Notes under the pieces: model-generated
What the model saw: the letters and a program-made list of their open reading frames with translations, nothing else
Told to the model about the DNA's origin: nothing
The model's database searches: none
DNA from: Bacteroidales bacterium
GTDB taxonomy: Bacteria; Bacteroidota; Bacteroidia; Bacteroidales; WCHB1-69
Assembly (NCBI GenBank): GCA_012522535.1
Contig: JAAYKF010000016.1
Coordinates: 1 to 37,334, forward strand
Reading direction: 5' to 3'
Length of the DNA stretch: 37,334 nt
Part shown: one piece after another, positions 1 to 8,611 of the stretch
Layout: each line of letters begins with the position of its first letter
Numbering within the stretch: the first letter of the stretch is position 1
Translations under genes and position numbers: made by a program

Positions 1-1
1 A

Positions 2-121
2 AAAAAACATGGACACAGGGCTAAATCCATCTTCAAGTACGGATTAGAACACATCGCAAATATATTACTAAACCCCCAGAAAGATGGATTTAGAGAGGTG
101 TTATTAAAAATTGTCATGTAG
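2..121 (+). mobile_element. C-terminal tail of an IS4-like transposase (partial, 5' end outside window)
   Basis: Frame 2 reads KKHGHRAKSIFKYGLEHIANILLNPQKDGFREVLLKIVM* with stop TAG at 119-121. The KSIF(K/R)YGLxxIA..LLN tail resembles the C-terminus of Bacteroidota IS4-type transposases. Absent from the ORF track because it is truncated. Confidence 0.6.
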
Positions 122-141
122 TGAGAAATTGTTGAAATAAT

Positions 142-1449
142 TTAATTATTATGATTTTTAAAATATTCAAGAGCGTCAGCTACTACAAAAAAACTGCCTC
201 CAATGTATATAATGTTCTCATTTTTAGACTTTTCCATGGCGTTTTTTATGGCATCAGGGACAGTCTCAAAGCCTTTAGAGTTTATTCCTTTTTTAGAGGC
301 AATTTCCAATAAATCTTTCTCCGACATTGCCCGCTGAACAGATGCTTTGCAAAAATAATAGTTGGCATTTTTGGGGAAATAATTCAATATGTTATTTACA
401 TCTTTATCATTGGCAAAGCCCAATACTAAATGTAGCTTATTGTATTTTAATTTTTTAAAATTTTGCTTTAAGTTCTTCAAACTATGGGCATTATGACCAG
501 CATCACAAATTATGGTAGGAGAGGTGGAGATTTTTTGCCACCTTCCGTATATACCTGTGTTTTTAATTACATTTTTAAAACCAGCTTCAATATTCTCTTT
601 TGAAAGTTTGAATGATGAGTTTTTGTTAATGTAATCCAGTGCACTTAGGGCAGTTCGTATATTTATTTTCTGAAACCAAGCAGCCAAGGGTGAAATTATA
701 TTATATGTTCTATTTTCAATTTTTGCAGAAAGATTAAGTTCAAAAATATCTTCAGATATAGTCCCTATTTGACAATTTTCTTCGGCCAAAATCAAATCGC
801 TGTTTGAAGTTTTAGCTTTATCTTTAAATACTTTTAGAGATTTTTCATCTTTTTCGCCAATTATAACTGCTGTATTGTTTTTTATAATTCCTGCTTTTTC
901 ATAGGCGATATCCTCTATGCTGTTTCCAAGAAATTGAGTGTGGTCGAAATCAATATTTGTAATTACAGATAGGATAGGAGATATGAGGTTTGTGGAGTCG
1001 AGCCTGCCACCCATGCCTACTTCAATTATGGCAATATCAACTTTGTTTTGTTCAAAATAGCTGAAAGCCATAGCCACTGTCATTTCAAAAAAGGATGGTT
1101 CAAGTTTTTGAAAGAAAGTTCTGTTTTTGGCAACAAAGTCTATCACAAAATCTTCGCTTACGCACTCCCCATTAATTTTAATTCTCTCTCTAAAGTCAAC
1201 TAAATGTGGAGAAGTGTATAATCCAGTTTTATATCCTGCTTCTTGAAATGCCGATGCCAACATATGCGACACAGAACCCTTGCCGTTTGTTCCTGCAATA
1301 TGAACAGTGGGGAAGTTTTTGTAAGGATGATTGAGCTCATCCATAAGTGCAACTGTGTTGTTAAGATTGGCTTTGTAGGCTGCTCCACCAATGCGTTGAT
1401 ACATTGGCAAACTGTTGAAAAGATACTCCAAGGTATCACTATAATTCAT
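142..1449 (-). CDS. folC: Bifunctional folylpolyglutamate synthase / dihydrofolate synthase
   Basis: P-loop HIAGTNGKGSVSHMLASAF, SPHLVDFRERIKING, EVGMGGRLDSTN, ICDAGHN motifs of the FolC/Mur ligase family. Confidence 0.95.
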   Translation of the reverse strand: MNYSDTLEYLFNSLPMYQRIGGAAYKANLNNTVALMDELNHPYKNFPTVHIAGTNGKGSVSHMLASAFQEAGYKTGLYTSPHLVDFRERIKINGECVSEDFVIDFVAKNRTFFQKLEPSFFEMTVAMAFSYFEQNKVDIAIIEVGMGGRLDSTNLISPILSVITNIDFDHTQFLGNSIEDIAYEKAGIIKNNTAVIIGEKDEKSLKVFKDKAKTSNSDLILAEENCQIGTISEDIFELNLSAKIENRTYNIISPLAAWFQKINIRTALSALDYINKNSSFKLSKENIEAGFKNVIKNTGIYGRWQKISTSPTIICDAGHNAHSLKNLKQNFKKLKYNKLHLVLGFANDKDVNNILNYFPKNANYYFCKASVQRAMSEKDLLEIASKKGINSKGFETVPDAIKNAMEKSKNENIIYIGGSFFVVADALEYFKNHNN

Positions 1450-1458
1450 TTGTGTAGA

Positions 1459-2187
1459 TTATAATATTACGTATGTAATTGTACCCATCTGAATTTCGGG
1501 GGCATCGGGTTTGGCATCAAATTTAGATTTTCGTGCAAACTCTTCACATTTTCTCCAAACTTGTGTGTTGGCTATTGTACTACCTCTGGATATTGCTTCG
1601 GCATCAATAACATTTCCGTCTCTGTCAACTTTAATTCTAACCACAACACTACCTTGTGCGTTGGCAATATCTGGTGCAGGTAAAAGTCGAGATTTACGTC
1701 CTGAAAGTGAAAATGAAGGACCACTCCCTCCGCCAGTTCCAGAGTCAATTCCGCCACCACTGCCACTTCCGCTGCCATCACCCTTGCCAGAGCCTTGACC
1801 GCTTCCGTCGCCTGTGCCTTCACCTTTACCCGGGGTTTTGTTTGCTCCCGGACGATAAATTAATCTATTATCAACAACTTGTTCGGGTTTCTTCTCAACC
1901 TTATCATCAGTTTTTTTGTCAACTTTGTTGGAGTATATTTCACCAGCATCTTCGGTGTTTTGAGTCAAATAGTTGGTGTTGGTTGATGTTTGAGGTTTAG
2001 CCACTACAGGTTGTGGAGCTGAACTTCCGCCACCGCCACCACCCATATCTATTTCAATGCCTTGCTCTTCGGGTAAGGGAAGAGGCGTTTTGAAGCCAAA
2101 CAAAAAAAGACAAAGCAAAAGTAGTGCGTGAAATACCACCGCTGAGACTAATCCTGTAATGTCATTTTTTGAAAGTTTTTCCTTCAT
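1459..2187 (-). CDS. TonB-family energy transducer with Gly/Ser-rich linker
   Basis: N-terminal TM helix, extended GSG-rich spacer, C-terminal domain (GSVVVRIKVDRDGNVIDAEAISRGST...) like TonB C-terminal; immediately downstream of exbD. Confidence 0.8.
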   Translation of the reverse strand: MKEKLSKNDITGLVSAVVFHALLLLCLFLFGFKTPLPLPEEQGIEIDMGGGGGGSSAPQPVVAKPQTSTNTNYLTQNTEDAGEIYSNKVDKKTDDKVEKKPEQVVDNRLIYRPGANKTPGKGEGTGDGSGQGSGKGDGSGSGSGGGIDSGTGGGSGPSFSLSGRKSRLLPAPDIANAQGSVVVRIKVDRDGNVIDAEAISRGSTIANTQVWRKCEEFARKSKFDAKPDAPEIQMGTITYVIL

Positions 2188-2188
2188 T

Positions 2189-2602
2189 TTAATGTGGTTT
2201 TGTGGCTAAAATTAATTTATACATCTTATTTTCTCTATCATTGATATTGTTAATGGCATCAATTACATTAACAATATTTTGAACTGAAACTTCTTGGTCT
2301 GCTCTAAGTACAACAGTTGCATCATCCATTTCGCCCGATAACTCTTGTGCCAAAAGAGGTTCTAAGTCTTCAATTTCAATGGGGGTTTCGCCAATGTAAT
2401 ATTGTATGGGTTCTTGAATATAAACAGTTATATTTTGTTTTGCCATGGTTTTGCTACTGCTTTGTGGAAGCAATAGCTTTACGGCGTTAGGGCTTACCAA
2501 CGTAGAAGTTATCATAAAGAAAATTAGCAAAAGGAACACCAAATCGGACATCGATGCCGTGCTAAATTCTAAACTTCTTTTATTTCTACTTTTAATGGCC
2601 AT
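2189..2602 (-). CDS. exbD: ExbD/TolR biopolymer transport protein
   Basis: Single N-terminal TM (MSDLVFLLLIFFMITSTLV) with the conserved Asp, and typical periplasmic domain; between exbB and tonB. Confidence 0.9.
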   Translation of the reverse strand: MAIKSRNKRSLEFSTASMSDLVFLLLIFFMITSTLVSPNAVKLLLPQSSSKTMAKQNITVYIQEPIQYYIGETPIEIEDLEPLLAQELSGEMDDATVVLRADQEVSVQNIVNVIDAINNINDRENKMYKLILATKPH

Positions 2603-2607
2603 TTCTC

Positions 2608-3303
2608 TTAATTTGCAGGTTCATTCAATAAATCCATAAATTCGGTAGCTCTGGCTTCCAATTGGAAAACCACATTTTCTATCCTTGCTACCAAAATATT
2701 GTAACAGATATATGCTAAAATACCAACTACCAAGCCACCAATGGTTGTAACCATAGCTTCATAAATACCGCTTGACAATAGTTGAATATCGATGTTGTTT
2801 CCAGCTTTCGACATATTGTAAAAAGCACGTACCATACCAGTTACTGTTCCAAGGAAACCAAGCATGGGAGCCGAGCCAGCTATGGTTGCTATGGCAGCAA
2901 TACCCTTTTCTAGTCGCGAAACTTCAAGACTTCCAACATTTTCAATGGCAGTGTTTATGTCGCTCAAAGGTTTTCCAATTCTCAACAAACCTTTCTCAAT
3001 CATTCTGGCAAGGGGAGTAGAGTTGTTTTTGCACAGTGCAAGTGCTGAATCTAGTCTGCCTTCGTGTACAAAATCACGAATGTTATTCATGAAATTATTC
3101 TCCTCTTTTGTAGCCTTGTTTATGGTCATAAAACGTTCAACAAAAAGATATATCGTTATAATCGACATTATCAAAAGTGGTATCATAATCCAGCCACCTT
3201 TAACGCTCAACTCCCATAATGAAAGTTTGTCATATTGCTGACTTACACTCTCTGCAAGTTCTGCACCATTTTGTGTAATTTCTAAAATAATTCCGTTTAT
3301 CAT
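2608..3303 (-). CDS. exbB: MotA/TolQ/ExbB proton channel protein
   Basis: Three-TM ExbB topology, GLLRIGKPLSDIN...IATIAGSAPMLGFLGTVTGMVRAF motif. The track extends to a TTG at 3324; ATG at 3303 is the more likely start. Confidence 0.9.
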   Translation of the reverse strand: MINGIILEITQNGAELAESVSQQYDKLSLWELSVKGGWIMIPLLIMSIITIYLFVERFMTINKATKEENNFMNNIRDFVHEGRLDSALALCKNNSTPLARMIEKGLLRIGKPLSDINTAIENVGSLEVSRLEKGIAAIATIAGSAPMLGFLGTVTGMVRAFYNMSKAGNNIDIQLLSSGIYEAMVTTIGGLVVGILAYICYNILVARIENVVFQLEARATEFMDLLNEPAN

Positions 3304-3321
3304 GTTTTGTTTTTTTATTGA

Positions 3322-3329
3322 CAAAAATA
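3322..3329 (-). promoter_or_regulatory. Putative Bacteroidota -7 box TATTTTTG upstream of exbB
   Basis: Minus strand TATTTTTG matches TAnnTTTG, 18 nt from ATG 3303; no clear -33 element. Confidence 0.4.
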
Positions 3330-3413
3330 GTCCTAAGCTTTATTTTAGTACGACTTTGCTTTTGTTTTTTGCTAACAGAGCTATGTTAATATAACGAGAA
3401 AAAAATGAAAAAA

Positions 3414-4478
3414 TTATTTGGATAAATAAATTACCCCTCCAATGGAGTCTCTCTCAGCTCCAGTAACGCTTTTTAATGTGTTTGTCTCTTCAAGTTTTCT
3501 AAGTAGCCCCAAAAATGCAAAAATCAGTGCTTCTTTAAACGCAATTGTTTTATTATCAGGGATATATATGTTGATATTTTTCTCTTTTAATGATTTTATA
3601 AGAAGTGGATGAAATGCACCACCACCACTAATTAGAACTTTTCCACTTCCAAAATTGTCGTATGCTTCCTTAATCATAACGGCAATAAACTTCACAATTG
3701 TAGCCATTTTATTTTCTATTGAACAATTATATTTGTCAATTATTGGTATATATTGTGCAAAAACGTATTCGTAACCAAGCGATTTAGGTGGTTTTTGTTT
3801 GTGATACGAAATAGAAATAAGCTCATTTAAGAGTTTAGGTTCAATTTTACCTTTGTTAGAAAACATGGCATCTTTGTCGTAATCGTAACCCAAAATTTTC
3901 GAATAGTGATTGAGTAGCATATTTGCTGGACAAATATCCCAAGCTATGCGTTGCCCGTTGTGATTTGTGGAGATGTTGGCGATACCTCCAATATTTAAAC
4001 AATATTTGTATTCTGAAAAAAGCAACTCATCACCAATGGGAACCAAAGGAGCACCCTGTCCGCCAAGGGCAACATCTACTGTTCTGAAATCACAAACGGT
4101 GTCAATGCCTGCTTTGGTAGCAATATTGGCACCATTGCCTATTTGCAACGTAAAGCCATTTTCAGGCTGATGAAAAACTGTATGTCCGTGTGATGCTATT
4201 AAAAGTGGATTGATTTTATTTATCTTGCAAAATTCTTTCACTTTTGTTCCGAAAAAATATCCCAAATCATTACTTAACTTGGTAAGTTCCAAACCAGATA
4301 AATTTACAGAATTTGAAAGTTTGTCTTTTAAGTCTTTATCATATTCAACAACTTCCGATTCTAATATTTGATAAGTCCATTTGTTAGCAGTTCTTTTAAA
4401 TTGACAATAGGCAATATCTAATCCATCAAGGGAAGTGCCTGACATTAAGCCGATTACATTATATATATTGCTGTTCAT
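3414..4478 (-). CDS. anmK: Anhydro-N-acetylmuramic acid kinase
   Basis: GLMSGTSLDGLDIAYCQF N-terminus, ASHGHTVFHQP, DFRTVDVALGGQGAPLVP, NIGGIANIS motifs. Confidence 0.95.
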   Translation of the reverse strand: MNSNIYNVIGLMSGTSLDGLDIAYCQFKRTANKWTYQILESEVVEYDKDLKDKLSNSVNLSGLELTKLSNDLGYFFGTKVKEFCKINKINPLLIASHGHTVFHQPENGFTLQIGNGANIATKAGIDTVCDFRTVDVALGGQGAPLVPIGDELLFSEYKYCLNIGGIANISTNHNGQRIAWDICPANMLLNHYSKILGYDYDKDAMFSNKGKIEPKLLNELISISYHKQKPPKSLGYEYVFAQYIPIIDKYNCSIENKMATIVKFIAVMIKEAYDNFGSGKVLISGGGAFHPLLIKSLKEKNINIYIPDNKTIAFKEALIFAFLGLLRKLEETNTLKSVTGAERDSIGGVIYLSK

Positions 4479-4483
4479 AAATT

Positions 4484-5770
4484 CTAAAGATAGGGAAGGA
4501 GGGTTTCAAGTTTAATTCCACGTGAGCCTTTTATCAAAATAGTTAAGTTTTGAAGTGGGCTTTCTTTTAAATATTTTATCAAACTTGAAGCATCTTCAAA
4601 ATATTCAAAATTGAAATTTGATTTATGTTTTTCATACTCTTTTCCAACTAAGATGGCTCTGTCCAAATCCATTTTTTGAAGTTTTTCCAGAATATTTATA
4701 TGTTCACTTGCACTATCTTTGCCCAATTCCAACATATCTCCCAATATCACAATTTTATTATCATCACTAAGTGTATTAAAATTTTTCAGAGCTTCAATAG
4801 TACTTGTTGGATTGGCATTATATGCGTCTAAAATCACCCTGTTATTTTCTGTAACAATATATTGCGAACGATTATTGCTAGGGCTATATTCTTCAATGCT
4901 TTTGATAATATTATCGATATGAATTTGAAAATGTATGCCCAAAGAAACGGCTGCCAATACATTATTTATATTGTAATCTCCGATAAGTTTTGTTTTGATG
5001 GTTTTATTATATTGTGGAAGCTCTATGCTTAAAAACGGCTGATTAATATGGGATATTTTACCAATTAATTCTGAGTTTTTAGTGCCATAGGTATATCTTT
5101 TTGATTTTTCGGAAAGATTCATTAACAGTTCTGAATCGCCATTTACAAACAGCTTACCATTTTTATTTATAACATAGTTGTAGAGAGCATTTTTGGTAGA
5201 AATAATTCCATTCAATGAGCCAAAACCTTCCAAGTGTGCTTTGCCGATATTGGTAATAATTCCCATATTTGGCATTGATATCTGACATAAATCTTCAATT
5301 TCGCCCACATGATTTGCACCCATTTCTACTATGGCAATTTGGTGAGATTTATCTATCTCCAAAAGTGTTAGCGGAACGCCAATATGATTATTCAGATTTC
5401 CTTTTGTAGATAGGGTTTTATACTTTGAAGATAAAACAGCATGGCAAAGCTCTTTTGTGGTTGTTTTGCCGTTTGAGCCTGTAATTCCAATAACGGGAAT
5501 ATCAAGTTTTTTCCTGTGAAAATTTGATAGTTCTTGTAAGGTCTCCAGTACATTGTCAACTTTGAGAATATTTGGATTTTCACCCTCAATATCTTCATCT
5601 ACTACTGCCATTGAAGCTCCATTTTCTAATGCTTTTAATGCAAATTTATTTCCATTAAAGTTTTCTCCTTTCAGGGCGAAGAAAATAGAGTTTGGACTAA
5701 TTGTTCTGGTGTCGGTGGAGATTGTTTTGTTTTGGCAAAAAGCTTTGTAGAGTATTTCCAATTTTTCCAT
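4484..5770 (-). CDS. murF: UDP-N-acetylmuramoyl-tripeptide--D-alanyl-D-alanine ligase
   Basis: GITGSNGKTTTKEL P-loop, STKGNLNNHIGVPLTLL, ILDAYNANPTSTIEAL. Track start 5815 reads through a hairpin; MEKLEIL at 5770 is more plausible. Confidence 0.93.
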   Translation of the reverse strand: MEKLEILYKAFCQNKTISTDTRTISPNSIFFALKGENFNGNKFALKALENGASMAVVDEDIEGENPNILKVDNVLETLQELSNFHRKKLDIPVIGITGSNGKTTTKELCHAVLSSKYKTLSTKGNLNNHIGVPLTLLEIDKSHQIAIVEMGANHVGEIEDLCQISMPNMGIITNIGKAHLEGFGSLNGIISTKNALYNYVINKNGKLFVNGDSELLMNLSEKSKRYTYGTKNSELIGKISHINQPFLSIELPQYNKTIKTKLIGDYNINNVLAAVSLGIHFQIHIDNIIKSIEEYSPSNNRSQYIVTENNRVILDAYNANPTSTIEALKNFNTLSDDNKIVILGDMLELGKDSASEHINILEKLQKMDLDRAILVGKEYEKHKSNFNFEYFEDASSLIKYLKESPLQNLTILIKGSRGIKLETLLPYL

Positions 5771-5803
5771 ACAATATAATATATAGTTTGCTTCTTTGAT
5801 TTT

Positions 5804-5837
5804 AAAAGCCCCCATTTTGAATTGAAATGGGGGCTTG
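5804..5837 (-). terminator. Rho-independent terminator between gldJ and murF
   Basis: Perfect 12 bp arms AAGCCCCCATTT (5806-5817) / AAATGGGGGCTT (5825-5836), 7 nt loop; on the minus strand followed by TTTTAAAATC. Confidence 0.75.
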
Positions 5838-5854
5838 ATTGTATTAAATATTTT

Positions 5855-7369
5855 TTATCTGCCTCTTCCGATGGGTGGACCGAGACGTGCCATGGCACAT
5901 CTAAATCCGATGTGGTCAGTGGCTTCGTCTTGCTCAAGATATCTGCGTTGCCCTGGTCCCATCCAATATTGTAAATCTTTCCAAGAGCCACCTTTATAAA
6001 CTCTAGCTCTATCGGTTACAAGGGTGTGAATTTCACCATCTTCAATAACGTTCATAGCGTCAGCAGCATACATTTTAGTAGATGTCTCTTCTTCAAATGT
6101 CCAAGTCAATCTTCCGTCGGTATTGACTATAGAAGCATAGTCGCCATCAATATAGTTAATGTTGTTTGATTGACGATAGTTTCTACGTCTATTGTTTTTA
6201 AAGTCTGATACTGGAACTTCTGGAATACGTCCAATGCTATCTCTTTCGGCTATAATATTTTCTTGAACATCTTCAATAACTTTCGTTGTGTAGACATTAC
6301 CTCTAAAGGGTCTAAAGTCACTAACTTGTTCGTGAGATAGATCACGATAAACGTCCATTACCCATTCAGAAACGTTGCCACCCATATTGTACAAGCCATA
6401 GTCGTTAGGCCAGTATGAGTAAACTGGTGCAGTGGCATCAGCAGCGTCATTTAAGTATCCAGCGATACCCATATAGTCACCTTTACCACGTTTCATATTA
6501 GCAACAAAGTCTCCATAGAATTTTTTGTCATCGGTTCTGGTAATTTGTCCATTCCAAGGGTATAATCTTCTTTCAAGAATACGTTCTCCCAGTGTATTCC
6601 CAATTAGTCCTAAAGCAGCAAATTCCCATTCTGCTTCGGTAGGGAGTCTGTAGTTTGGTAATAAAATTCCGTCTTCCATTTTTGCATTACGGAACTCACC
6701 AGTTACGATATTTTGAAGACGGCGGTCTGTATTTCCTTCGTAGTCTTCGTAAACAAAATATGCTTCAGTGCTAAAATATTCCTCTGGTGATGGTTCGGGT
6801 ACAAGTGATACCAAGCCTTGCTCAACAAGAATCATTTCATTAACACGGTCTGTTCTCCATGCACAGTAGTCTGAAGCTTGTTCCCAAGAAACTCCAACAA
6901 CTGGATATTCGCGATAGGCGGGATGTCTTAAATAATATTGTACGTATGGCTCGTTGTAGGCAAGTTGATTTCGCCATACCAATGTATCGGGTAGAGCTTT
7001 GTGGAAAACTGTAGCCAAATCGTTGGGTACAAATACTCTATATAACCAATGTAGGTACTCTAAGTAGTCTAAGTTTCTGATTTCAACTTCGTCCATATAG
7101 AACGATGAAACAGTAACTCTTCTAGGTCTGTTGTTCCAGTCGTACATAACATCTTGTTCTGTTTGTCCCATAACGAAAGTACCACCTTCTATCAGAACCA
7201 GTCCGGGTCCTGTCATTTGCTCCTCGAATGGTGCAACTTCAAAACCGCCATTTTTGGGGTTGTTGTATTCCCATCCAGTGGTGCTAGAGGCAGATCTACG
7301 GCATGATTGTGTCCCAACAAAGATTACACCGATAAAAATGCTTAAGATTACTAATTTGATTTTATTCAT
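5855..7369 (-). CDS. gldJ: Gliding motility / type IX secretion lipoprotein GldJ (SUMF1/FGE-like fold)
   Basis: Lipobox GTQSC, GPGLVLIEGGTFVMGQTEQDV, PVVGVSWEQASDYCAWR, NMGGNVSEWVMDVYRD, YKGGSWKDLQYW..GFRCA; adjacent to porP, porU and porV. Confidence 0.9.
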   Translation of the reverse strand: MNKIKLVILSIFIGVIFVGTQSCRRSASSTTGWEYNNPKNGGFEVAPFEEQMTGPGLVLIEGGTFVMGQTEQDVMYDWNNRPRRVTVSSFYMDEVEIRNLDYLEYLHWLYRVFVPNDLATVFHKALPDTLVWRNQLAYNEPYVQYYLRHPAYREYPVVGVSWEQASDYCAWRTDRVNEMILVEQGLVSLVPEPSPEEYFSTEAYFVYEDYEGNTDRRLQNIVTGEFRNAKMEDGILLPNYRLPTEAEWEFAALGLIGNTLGERILERRLYPWNGQITRTDDKKFYGDFVANMKRGKGDYMGIAGYLNDAADATAPVYSYWPNDYGLYNMGGNVSEWVMDVYRDLSHEQVSDFRPFRGNVYTTKVIEDVQENIIAERDSIGRIPEVPVSDFKNNRRRNYRQSNNINYIDGDYASIVNTDGRLTWTFEEETSTKMYAADAMNVIEDGEIHTLVTDRARVYKGGSWKDLQYWMGPGQRRYLEQDEATDHIGFRCAMARLGPPIGRGR

Positions 7370-7405
7370 TGCTTCCTGATTTATTTTTGTTCTATAATCT
7401 AATAA

Positions 7406-8398
7406 CTAAAATGATGGACAATTTATTGCTCTTACACGTCTTCTTTTTTCTGGACATGGGAACTGGTACATGAATGATATTTCATGAGCTCCACCAGTTA
7501 CGTTAGTAAGTTTAGAGACTGTAAGGTCGTAGGTATATCCGAATTTGAATGTTTCTTGTTGAACTCCAAATAGTACAATAAATGCATCTGGGTTTTCAAA
7601 GTTTTGACGGAACCACATTCCAGCCACGAATGGATAATAGTTGTAGTAGAATCCATAGTTAAGCTGGTGGAATTGCATTTGTTGTTGATATAAAATATTT
7701 GGAGAAATATTTATGTCGCTGATACTACGTGAGCGACGACTTTTTCTTTTAATGTCTATCACATACCCTGCGTGAGCAGTGTATTTACGTGGTAGCTTGC
7801 TAATACTGATAAAGCCTTCTTCGGGTTGTGTAAGGTGATGCACCGCCACACCTCCAAAGAAATTTTCAGTATATCCCAATATTCCTGCCGAGAAATCTAC
7901 ATATCCTTTTGTAAGTGATCCAGGACGTTGTTCTTGTGTTTCGTAAACAAAACCGTATCTTTCGTCAATCATATCGCCAAAAGTAAGATTATCCCAGTTT
8001 AAGGATTTTTGTTGGAAAGTTGCTTGGAGTGCTGCACGCATAGAAAATGAACGTGAAACATCAAGCTTATACGAATACATTGCACTAATTGAATTGGTGT
8101 TTATTGTGCCTTGACCAGCTCTGTCGCCAAGGAAAATTACACCAACACCACCACTTAGTCTTTCAAAATGTTGGTCGTATGATGCTCCGTAAGTTACAAA
8201 AGTTCCAGAAATGGAAGGCCATTGGTCGCGGAAGTTTAAAACCATTCGCGGACATACAGCAGAACCAGCAAATGCTGGATTCAAATAGACGGGATTAGCA
8301 TAAAATTGCGAAAACTGAGGATCTTGAGCCTTCAATAAAAATGCATTTGCTAACAAAATTGATAGAACGCTCAGCTTTAGTACTCTTTTTATAATCAT
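7406..8398 (-). CDS. PorP/SprF family type IX secretion membrane protein
   Basis: Signal peptide then QDPQFSQFYANPVYLNPAFAGSAVCPRMVLNFRDQWPSI, the canonical PorP/SprF N-terminus. Confidence 0.92.
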   Translation of the reverse strand: MIIKRVLKLSVLSILLANAFLLKAQDPQFSQFYANPVYLNPAFAGSAVCPRMVLNFRDQWPSISGTFVTYGASYDQHFERLSGGVGVIFLGDRAGQGTINTNSISAMYSYKLDVSRSFSMRAALQATFQQKSLNWDNLTFGDMIDERYGFVYETQEQRPGSLTKGYVDFSAGILGYTENFFGGVAVHHLTQPEEGFISISKLPRKYTAHAGYVIDIKRKSRRSRSISDINISPNILYQQQMQFHQLNYGFYYNYYPFVAGMWFRQNFENPDAFIVLFGVQQETFKFGYTYDLTVSKLTNVTGGAHEISFMYQFPCPEKRRRVRAINCPSF

Positions 8399-8508
8399 AT
8401 TTATTCCCAGTTTTAAGTTACAATATTACAAAATATTTCAATGTCAACTACTATTTTGCAGAAAAAAAGTGCTATTTTCCACTATTTCAATTAATATGTA
8501 CGTGATTT

Positions 8509-8526
8509 TGTAAAAAAAGTTTTACA
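8509..8526. repeat. Inverted repeat TGTAAAA-AAAG-TTTTACA in the porP/porU divergent intergenic region
   Basis: 7 bp perfect arms, 4 nt loop; outer AT-rich arms extend imperfectly (TTTTGTAAAA...TTTTACATAAAA). Confidence 0.6.
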
Positions 8527-8556
8527 TAAAACAGCATTTTTTCCATTTTAAAACAA

Positions 8557-8565
8557 TAATTTTGC
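8557..8565 (+). promoter_or_regulatory. Putative -7 box TAATTTTGC upstream of porU
   Basis: Matches TAnnTTTGC, 46 nt before the ATG at 8612; no obvious -33 TTG. Confidence 0.4.
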
Positions 8566-8611
8566 TCCTAATTAGTTCTCTTTATACTTTTATATACATA
8601 TAAGACGAAAT

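Noticed and set aside
1500-1850. Overlapping ORFs in three frames in the Gly-rich part of tonB
   Set aside because: GC-rich repetitive codons keep alternative frames open; only the 242 aa frame has TM and TonB-like C-terminal features.
5671-5991. 106 aa ORF spanning the gldJ end and murF start in another frame
   Set aside because: Crosses the terminator hairpin and overlaps two confident genes; out-of-frame artefact.
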